Shown in pieces: positions 5,372-9,867 of a DNA stretch of 9,867 bases. The stretch comes from CALMJB01 sp963977945. GTDB lineage: Bacteria; Actinomycetota; Actinomycetes; Nanopelagicales; Nanopelagicaceae. The translations under genes and the position numbers were made by a program. Every line of letters starts with the position of its first letter. Position 1 is the first letter of the stretch. The stretch is taken from contig CAXBQO010000036.1 in NCBI GenBank assembly GCA_963977945.1, forward strand, positions 1 through 9,867, read 5' to 3'. The notes beneath the pieces were generated by a model. The model did no database searches and was not told the origin of the DNA. It was given only the letters and a program-made list of their open reading frames with translations.

Positions 5372-5719
5372 TTATTCAGATAAATTTTTATCGGCCCAGA
5401 AAATAATTGCGTCATAGTGATATTTGCCAAGCCCTGCAGCCACATTTTCATATGAATCTCGATATGGCGAGGGCAGTATGTAGCTCATCGCGAGTGATTT
5501 ATATGCTTCCTTATTTGGTTTCCAGAATTGCGAACAAAATTCAAAATGCAGTTTTACGAGGGCTTGTACAGATTCATCTTGGGGATTTACCCCAGACGAC
5601 ATTTTCTCGGCAAATTGCGAAGTGATATTTCCAAATTGTTTGGTGAAATTTTCGTTTTCTTCCTTTGTGTAATTATTTTGATATCTACTTGAGTGAATTC
5701 CAAATTCTCTTTCAAACAT
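5372..5719 (-). CDS. Stand-alone TipAS-domain protein
   Basis: A 115-residue soluble protein matching the TipAS antibiotic-recognition domain normally found at the C-terminus of MerR-type regulators such as TipA. Recognisable features are an N-terminal acidic/aromatic helix, FAEKMSSGVNPQDESVQALV (36-55), LHFEFCSQFWKP (57-68, with H58 and W66) and the ending YENVAAGLGKYHYDAIIFWA (90-109). TipAS folds as a globin-like alpha-helical bundle that traps thiopeptides and other ligands. There is no DNA-binding domain here, like the short TipAS form. An earlier in-frame ATG exists at 5749, but 5719 is preferred because a perfect TATAAT ends 7 nt before it and the longer form would overlap the divergent flavin monooxygenase start. 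It could sequester an antibiotic or sense another ligand. Confidence 0.8.
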   Translation of the reverse strand: MFEREFGIHSSRYQNNYTKEENENFTKQFGNITSQFAEKMSSGVNPQDESVQALVKLHFEFCSQFWKPNKEAYKSLAMSYILPSPYRDSYENVAAGLGKYHYDAIIFWADKNLSE

Positions 5720-5725
5720 GCGATA

Positions 5726-5731
5726 ATTATA
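5726..5731 (-). promoter_or_regulatory. -10 element of the TipAS gene
   Basis: The minus strand reads a consensus TATAAT with its last T at -7 from the ATG at 5719. This placement decides the start codon. No good -35 is visible. Confidence 0.65.
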
Positions 5732-5733
5732 GT
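5728..5733 (+). promoter_or_regulatory. Possible -10 element of the flavin monooxygenase gene
   Basis: TATAGT lies 4 nt before the ATG at 5738, slightly closer than in the other leaderless genes; GATAAT (5722-5727) is an alternative. Either overlaps the opposite-strand TATAAT of the TipAS gene. Confidence 0.35.
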
Positions 5734-5737
5734 AATT

Positions 5738-6784
5738 ATGAGCGCACACCCATTGAAATTTGGTTTAGATACCTTCGGCGATATTCAAAAAGATGAGTCG
5801 GGAAATTTATTAAGCGCTGCGCAAACTTTGCGTTTTGTAATTGAACAAGGTCAGTACGCAGATAGTTTAGGAATGGATTTTTTTAATGTCGGAGAACATC
5901 ATCGAGATGATTTTTCAGTCTCAGCCCCAGATATCGTTTTAGCCGGGCTTGCCACTACAACTAAGAAAATAATTCTAGGAACCGGTGTAACAGTACTTTC
6001 AAGTGATGATCCGATAAGGGTTTATCAAAGATTTGCCACGATTGACGCACTTTCAAATGGTCGGGCAGAGATAACTGCCGGCCGAGGTTCATTTATTGAA
6101 TCCTTTCCATTGTTTGGTTATGACTTAAATGATTATTCTGTTTTGTTTGAAGAAAAATTATCGCTACTAGTTGAGGCGCTTAAAGAAAAACCAATTAACT
6201 GGTCGGGAACAACTCGTGCGCCTTTGGTAAATCAAGAAGTTTTTCCAAAAACTGAAAGCGGCAGAATTCCACTTCGCGTTGGTGTGGGTGGAACACCTGA
6301 GTCAGTAGTCAGAGCAGCCAGATTAGGTGCGAATTTAGCGTTGGCAATTATTGGTGGTGATCCGGCAAGGTTTGCGGCATTTTCGGGGCTTTATATTCAA
6401 GCACTTGAAAAGTTTGGAAAACCAAAATTATCAATCGCAATTCATTCTCCCGGACATGTCAGTGATTCTGATGAGCAAGCAGTTGAAGAACTTTGGCCAA
6501 GTTATTTTGCTTCATTTGGCCGAATTGGAAAAGAGCGTGGGTGGGGACCATTAACAAAAGAGCATTTTATGAACGAGGTAAAACATGGTTCTGTGTATGC
6601 CGGCAGTCCTGAAACTGTTGCTCGCAAAATTGCTTATGCAATCAGATCAGTGGGCGCAGATAGATTTGATTTTAAGTACGCAAATGGACCAATGAAGCAA
6701 TCTCAAATTATGAACTCTATAAAACTTTACGCCACTAAAGTCATTCCAATGGTGCGTGAGGAACTTGGCGCTAAAGCAAGTTAA
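5738..6784 (+). CDS. LLM-class flavin-dependent oxidoreductase (luciferase-like monooxygenase)
   Basis: A 348-residue TIM-barrel protein of the bacterial luciferase-like family, using FMNH2 or F420. Visible family blocks are the N-terminal strand LKFGLDTFGD, GEHHRDDF (52-59), ILGTGVTVLSSDDPIRVYQ (79-97), TIDALSNGRAEITAGRGSF (101-119), the PLRVGVGGTPESVVRAA barrel strand, HSPGHVSDSDEQAVEELWP and the C-terminal VYAGSPETVARKI / DRFDFKYANG. These fit the subgroup often labelled Atu2307/SP_0267-like. The substrate is unknown. An upstream in-frame ATG at 5693 would extend it by 15 residues into the TipAS coding region; the ATG at 5738 starts at the usual family N-terminus. Its stop is 1 bp from the convergent lipoprotein gene's stop. 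Confidence 0.92.
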   Translation: MSAHPLKFGLDTFGDIQKDESGNLLSAAQTLRFVIEQGQYADSLGMDFFNVGEHHRDDFSVSAPDIVLAGLATTTKKIILGTGVTVLSSDDPIRVYQRFATIDALSNGRAEITAGRGSFIESFPLFGYDLNDYSVLFEEKLSLLVEALKEKPINWSGTTRAPLVNQEVFPKTESGRIPLRVGVGGTPESVVRAARLGANLALAIIGGDPARFAAFSGLYIQALEKFGKPKLSIAIHSPGHVSDSDEQAVEELWPSYFASFGRIGKERGWGPLTKEHFMNEVKHGSVYAGSPETVARKIAYAIRSVGADRFDFKYANGPMKQSQIMNSIKLYATKVIPMVREELGAKAS

Positions 6785-6785
6785 A

Positions 6786-7367
6786 TTACAAAGTTGATTC
6801 AACAGCCTTTTCTATGAGCGGTAATAAATCTTCAGCGGTATATGCCCAAGAACAATTTATTTGAATCCAAATTTCATCTATTAACAAATTCACAGCAGCA
6901 GAGTGAATTTCTGCGACTTGAGAGGAATTTAGATTTATATATGCAAACTTTTCTTGCAAATTTGGAATATCAAACTTAGTAAATCCTGAAGACTGCCAAT
7001 TCTTTGTTCTTTGCGTGAAAATATTTTCCGCATTGCCGACCCAATAAACCGTGGTTCCGATTCCCGCTTCAGCTACTCCATATGTGCAGGCGATTCCGCC
7101 ATTATCAATGGCTAATGCCAAATCAGTTCCCGCGGCAGGTTGCCACTTTGTTGGAATATATTGGGGATTTTTCACATCGGGTAAAAAGGCTTGCAGCATT
7201 TTTGTAGATTGACAGTTTGTTGGAATTGATCGATTTTTAGTCTCAGATTTTGAATTCGGAACTGAACTTGCACAGGCGGAAAGTAAAATCAAATTCACAA
7301 AAATCAAAATTCCAAATTTCAAAAGGTTTTGCGAAATAGATTTCAATTTTTTAACGCCAATTCGCAT
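6786..7367 (-). CDS. Putative lipoprotein, unknown function
   Basis: A 193-residue exported protein. A basic N-terminus (RIGVKKLKS) is followed by a hydrophobic stretch (about 18-30) and the lipobox LLSA-C32, so it should be cleaved and lipid-anchored on the outer face of the membrane. A short serine/asparagine-rich linker (33-50) leads to a compact domain with three further cysteines: C52, C94 (GGIACTYG) and C172 (INCSW). This recalls small actinobacterial cell-surface lipoproteins (DUF3558-type), but I cannot assign a family. The start is well supported: TTGAAA, a 17-bp spacer and CATAAT end 7 nt before the ATG. It is divergent from the glycosyltransferase gene, sharing a 99-bp intergenic region, and may act in the same envelope context, which is only inference. 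Confidence 0.78.
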   Translation of the reverse strand: MRIGVKKLKSISQNLLKFGILIFVNLILLSACASSVPNSKSETKNRSIPTNCQSTKMLQAFLPDVKNPQYIPTKWQPAAGTDLALAIDNGGIACTYGVAEAGIGTTVYWVGNAENIFTQRTKNWQSSGFTKFDIPNLQEKFAYINLNSSQVAEIHSAAVNLLIDEIWIQINCSWAYTAEDLLPLIEKAVESTL

Positions 7368-7373
7368 TATGTG

Positions 7374-7402
7374 ATTATGGTAACCACACAGCTAAATTTC
7401 AA
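7374..7402 (-). promoter_or_regulatory. Promoter of the lipoprotein gene
   Basis: On the minus strand, TTGAAA (7402-7397), a 17-bp spacer and CATAAT (7379-7374), ending at -7 from the ATG at 7367. This is the most complete promoter among the leaderless genes here. Confidence 0.7.
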
Positions 7403-7453
7403 AAAATCAGCAAAATACTCGGTGTTATTAAGGAATTTCGCAGTTACATAGTT

Positions 7454-7459
7454 GATTAT
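7454..7459 (+). promoter_or_regulatory. Possible -10 element of the glycosyltransferase gene
   Basis: GATTAT ends 8 nt before the GTG at 7467. It is weaker than the other -10 elements; it is given because it favours the GTG over the TTG at 7452 as start. An AAGGA at 7430-7434 is too far from either codon to be a useful ribosome site. Confidence 0.3.
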
Positions 7460-7466
7460 TAGCGCT

Positions 7467-9437
7467 GTGATTTTGCATAAATTAAAAGGCCTAAGCCCTT
7501 GGAATAAAGGGCTTATTTTTTTGGGTCTTTTTTCATCATATTTTTCACTCTGGGGATTAGCTAGCGGTCGAAGATCTGAGTATTACGCAGCAATCGCAAA
7601 TAGCATGAGTAAGAGTTGGAGCAATCTTTTTTTTGGAGTTTTAGAACCAGGTGGTTCCGTTACATTAGACAAAATTCCGGGCTCTTACTGGATTCCAGCG
7701 ATATTTGTAAAAATTTTTGGATTTAGTACCTGGAGTGTAAATGCACCGAATGCGATAGCAATGGTGCTTTTTGTTTTTGTAGTTGCTTTTACGATTCGAC
7801 CAAGATTTGGAACTTCTGCTGCGTTGATTGCCGGCTTCATTGCCGCCACAACTCCAATAGTTGTAGCCGTTGGTAGATCAAATCAACCACAAACTTTTTT
7901 TCTATTAACTTTGGCCATAGCCGCAAATCGCGTTGTGATTGCACTGGAAAATAATTCCCGAAAAACTTTGGTTGAAGCTGGCGCGCTTGTGGCTTTGGCA
8001 TTTCATACTTATATGTTGGTGGCTTGGGCTATTTGGCCAGCAATTATTTGTGCCTGGTGGTTCACAAATCAAAATAGACGGAAAAAGTTTTTCGATTTAC
8101 TCACAGCAGGATCAGTAAGTTTAGTTTTATCAAATATTTGGTTAATTATTGTTTGGTTGATTCCAAAATCTAAACGGCCTTATATCGGTGGTACTTATCA
8201 CAACAATCCGTATGAAATGGTTTTTGGTTATAACGGGCTTGGCAGATTTAGTACAACGAAATCTTTATCTACAACTTCTGACGAGTTACTTTTTCGCACC
8301 TTCACTCCACCATTTTCTGGCCGGCCAAGCATTTTCAGATTATTTAATTTTCAAGTTGCTGGCCAAATTGCATGGTTACTACCACTTGCATTTATTTGCT
8401 TAGCAATTGCTTTTTGGTTCAATAAAGAAAGACCAGCAGTAATTTTTCTTGGAGCTTGGTTGATTACTTATTCAATAATGTTTTCGCTAGTGGCTGGAAT
8501 GCATCAGTTTTACGTTAGTTCTTTAACGATGCCTATGGCAGGTTTAATAGGTTTTGCAATCAGCGACCTAATCGAATCTCAAAAATATCGAATACTGGCC
8601 GGATTAATATTTGTAAATCTGATTTGGGCTTTTATTCTTGTGAACAGATACAGTGATTACAAAGCCTGGGCAATTATTATTCAATTTTTAATTGGGGTTT
8701 TTGCCATCTATATATTCTGGTCAAAACATCTTGGCACCAGCAAATATGTTGTTCCTGTAACTATTATTTTGGCTCTGGGTTTTGTACCAAGCGTTTGGTC
8801 ACAAGATGTTATGAATCATCCCAATTCAATAAATCCAATCGCTGGTCCAGATCAAAAAACTAATTTTGGTGGCGGTAGACCAATTCCAAATATGCCTCCG
8901 CAAGGTTTTGATCCAAGAAATCTTCCGCAAGGTTTTAATGCTGGGATGAATCCTGGGATTGCCCCAGATGGAAATTACCGAAATTTTCCTTTTCCTGATT
9001 TGAAACCTGGCTTGCCACCAAACAACTCAAATTTCTCAAATCAATCAAATTTTTCAAATACAAAACTAATCAAATATCTGGAAGAGAATAGACAGGGAAG
9101 TAAATATTTACTTGTAACTTTTGGAGCACAGAGCGCGGCAACATTCATAACTGCAACCGGCGAGCCCGTGCTTCCAATTGGCGGATTTGATGGTCAAGAC
9201 CCCACTCCAACTTTGGAACAATTCAAAAAAATGGTAGCCCAAGGAAAAGTACGTTATGTACTTGATAGTTGGCAACCAACTAGGAGATCTGGTGGAAACA
9301 ATGTCGGTGGTAGTTCAACACTTGCTCAACAAGTAAATACCTCATCAAAAATCGCAGAGTGGGTTAAAAGTAATTGCTCTATTGATGCTCAATCTCCCTC
9401 ACCTACTCCGCTTTATTTTTGCTCCGCCAGCTCTTAG
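7467..9437 (+). CDS. GT39-type membrane glycosyltransferase, YkcB-like
   Basis: A 656-residue polytopic enzyme of the dolichyl/polyprenyl-phosphate-sugar glycosyltransferase superfamily (GT-C fold, PMT_2), close to the Bacillus YkcB type. The N-terminal part has SEYYAAIANSMSKSWSNLFF and GGSVTLDKIPGSYWI, matching the first extracellular loop with its acidic and VDKPP-like motifs, and about eleven or more hydrophobic segments follow up to the VTIILALGFVPSVWS helix. Then comes a Pro/Asn/Gly-rich linker (about 455-545) and an extracytoplasmic domain with KYLLVTFGAQSAATF, GEPVLPIGGFDGQDP and VRYVLDSW, ending in KIAEWVKSNC. It probably moves a sugar from a lipid carrier to an envelope acceptor. The GTG at 7467 is chosen over the TTG at 7452, since leaderless mRNAs favour ATG/GTG; this is not certain. 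Confidence 0.88.
   Translation: MILHKLKGLSPWNKGLIFLGLFSSYFSLWGLASGRRSEYYAAIANSMSKSWSNLFFGVLEPGGSVTLDKIPGSYWIPAIFVKIFGFSTWSVNAPNAIAMVLFVFVVAFTIRPRFGTSAALIAGFIAATTPIVVAVGRSNQPQTFFLLTLAIAANRVVIALENNSRKTLVEAGALVALAFHTYMLVAWAIWPAIICAWWFTNQNRRKKFFDLLTAGSVSLVLSNIWLIIVWLIPKSKRPYIGGTYHNNPYEMVFGYNGLGRFSTTKSLSTTSDELLFRTFTPPFSGRPSIFRLFNFQVAGQIAWLLPLAFICLAIAFWFNKERPAVIFLGAWLITYSIMFSLVAGMHQFYVSSLTMPMAGLIGFAISDLIESQKYRILAGLIFVNLIWAFILVNRYSDYKAWAIIIQFLIGVFAIYIFWSKHLGTSKYVVPVTIILALGFVPSVWSQDVMNHPNSINPIAGPDQKTNFGGGRPIPNMPPQGFDPRNLPQGFNAGMNPGIAPDGNYRNFPFPDLKPGLPPNNSNFSNQSNFSNTKLIKYLEENRQGSKYLLVTFGAQSAATFITATGEPVLPIGGFDGQDPTPTLEQFKKMVAQGKVRYVLDSWQPTRRSGGNNVGGSSTLAQQVNTSSKIAEWVKSNCSIDAQSPSPTPLYFCSASS
8897..8936 (+). 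repeat. Short in-frame repeat in the linker of the glycosyltransferase
   Basis: TCCGCAAGGTTTT occurs at 8897-8909 and 8924-8936, encoding two PQGF units. Further on, at about 9028-9060, SNFSN is encoded twice. These mark a low-complexity linker likely to vary in length between strains. Confidence 0.6.
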
Positions 9438-9438
9438 T

Positions 9439-9444
9439 TAAACT
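9439..9444 (+). promoter_or_regulatory. -10 element of leaderless GNAT gene
   Basis: TAAACT ends at -7 from the GTG at 9451 and begins 2 bp after the glycosyltransferase stop. It indicates the acetyltransferase has its own promoter and fixes its start. Confidence 0.5.
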
Positions 9445-9450
9445 TTTAAT

Positions 9451-9867
9451 GTGAGCGAATTTAAAGTGGAAGTGATAGAGATATCTTCTTCCCTTGATCG
9501 AATTAAAAAAATTCGATTGCTCGCACTTAAAGAAGCGCCTTTTGCTTTCGGCACTAAATATGCCGAAGCACTTGCTTGGAGCGATCAAACTTGGCGAGAA
9601 AAATTTGCAAAAACAACTTGGTTTATTGGATCAAAAAATGGCAAAGATATTGCTTGTTTATCTGTTGATGAAGATGATCGATTCACCGATGCTAAATGTT
9701 GGTTAGGTGGATTTTGGATTAAACCAGAATTTCGTGGTGGCGATTTGGTAAAAGTTATGGTCCAAGCCACCGAAGAATTGTGTAGACAGCGGGGCTGGAT
9801 CAAGCAAGGGCTTGGGGTTTATGAAGGTAATCTTCGCGCCATAAAAGCTTATGAAAAATTAGGTTTT
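9451..9867 (+). CDS. GNAT-family N-acetyltransferase (partial, C-terminus outside)
   Basis: 139 codons from GTG at 9451 in one open frame to the right edge. The N-terminus (LDRIKKIRLLALKEAPFAFGT) is the first helix pair seen in many GCN5-related acetyltransferases. Residues about 90-110 form the core strand and acetyl-CoA loop, GFWIKPEFRGGDLVKVMVQA, where PEFRGGDL stands in for the Q/RxxGxG/A motif; the last glycine is replaced, giving a slightly unusual loop. The stretch ending GVYEGNLRAIKAYEKLGF is the conserved motif B with the N-x-x-A-x-x-x-Y-x-K-x-G-F pattern. It should transfer an acetyl group from acetyl-CoA to an amine; the acceptor is unknown. The start follows a TAAACT -10 with no ribosome site. 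Confidence 0.9.
   Translation, partial: MSEFKVEVIEISSSLDRIKKIRLLALKEAPFAFGTKYAEALAWSDQTWREKFAKTTWFIGSKNGKDIACLSVDEDDRFTDAKCWLGGFWIKPEFRGGDLVKVMVQATEELCRQRGWIKQGLGVYEGNLRAIKAYEKLGF

Noticed and set aside
5407..5625. Plus-strand frame of 72 codons
   Set aside because: Antisense to the TipAS gene.
6351..6554. Plus-strand frame of 67 codons
   Set aside because: Out-of-frame shadow within the flavin monooxygenase gene.
7371..7391. Palindromic TGGTAACCA and TGTG...TCACA pattern in the lipoprotein promoter, considered as a CRP/FNR-like site
   Set aside because: The half-site spacing (about 11 bp between) does not match TGTGA-N6-TCACA, and a short palindrome in AT-rich promoter DNA is weak evidence.
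8188..8403. Plus-strand frame of 71 codons
   Set aside because: Out-of-frame shadow inside the glycosyltransferase.
9403..9803. Two minus-strand and one plus-strand short frames
   Set aside because: Shadows of the GNAT gene, whose frame shows clear acetyltransferase motifs.

Overview
This window comes from a low-GC actinobacterium (roughly 40% G+C by eye). The best fit is a small-genome planktonic lineage of the acI / Nanopelagicales type, but that placement is inference. The evidence is a zinc-ribbon DUF164 protein, an RNase HI-phosphoglycerate-mutase fusion (the Rv2228c architecture) and the RNase P RNA gene in that order, which is a typical actinobacterial arrangement. Genes are short, densely packed and often leaderless.

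Layout. 1-271 (minus) is the N-terminal part of an MFS transporter, divergent from a four-gene plus-strand operon at 321-2921: DinB/YfiT-like, YCII-like, DUF164 zinc ribbon, and RNase HI/phosphatase fusion. rnpB (about 2963-3340) follows. Next come two small modules bounded by copies of the last 20-26 bp of rnpB (3315-3340, 4171-4190, 4965-4990). The first carries an XRE-type repressor and a four-helix membrane protein (3386-4167, plus). The second carries a nitroreductase (4201-4947, minus). Beyond the third copy lie a strong intrinsic terminator with tRNA-like sequence on its left side and an odd tRNA gene (5176-5246, anticodon GUC).

The rest is ordinary accessory metabolism: a stand-alone TipAS domain protein (minus) divergent from a luciferase-like flavin monooxygenase (plus), a lipoprotein (minus) divergent from a large YkcB-type GT39 glycosyltransferase (plus), and the start of a GNAT acetyltransferase running off the window.

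Several genes lack a Shine-Dalgarno sequence. Instead they have a TANNNT-type -10 hexamer whose last base is exactly 7 nt before the start codon, so transcription should begin at the start codon. This pattern was used to choose several starts (HTH at 3386, TipAS at 5719, GNAT at 9451).

The most unusual region is 3315-5246. Repeated rnpB ends, a self-regulated two-gene cargo with different codon use, and tRNA-like remnants suggest repeated small insertions downstream of rnpB. No integrase or transposase is visible.
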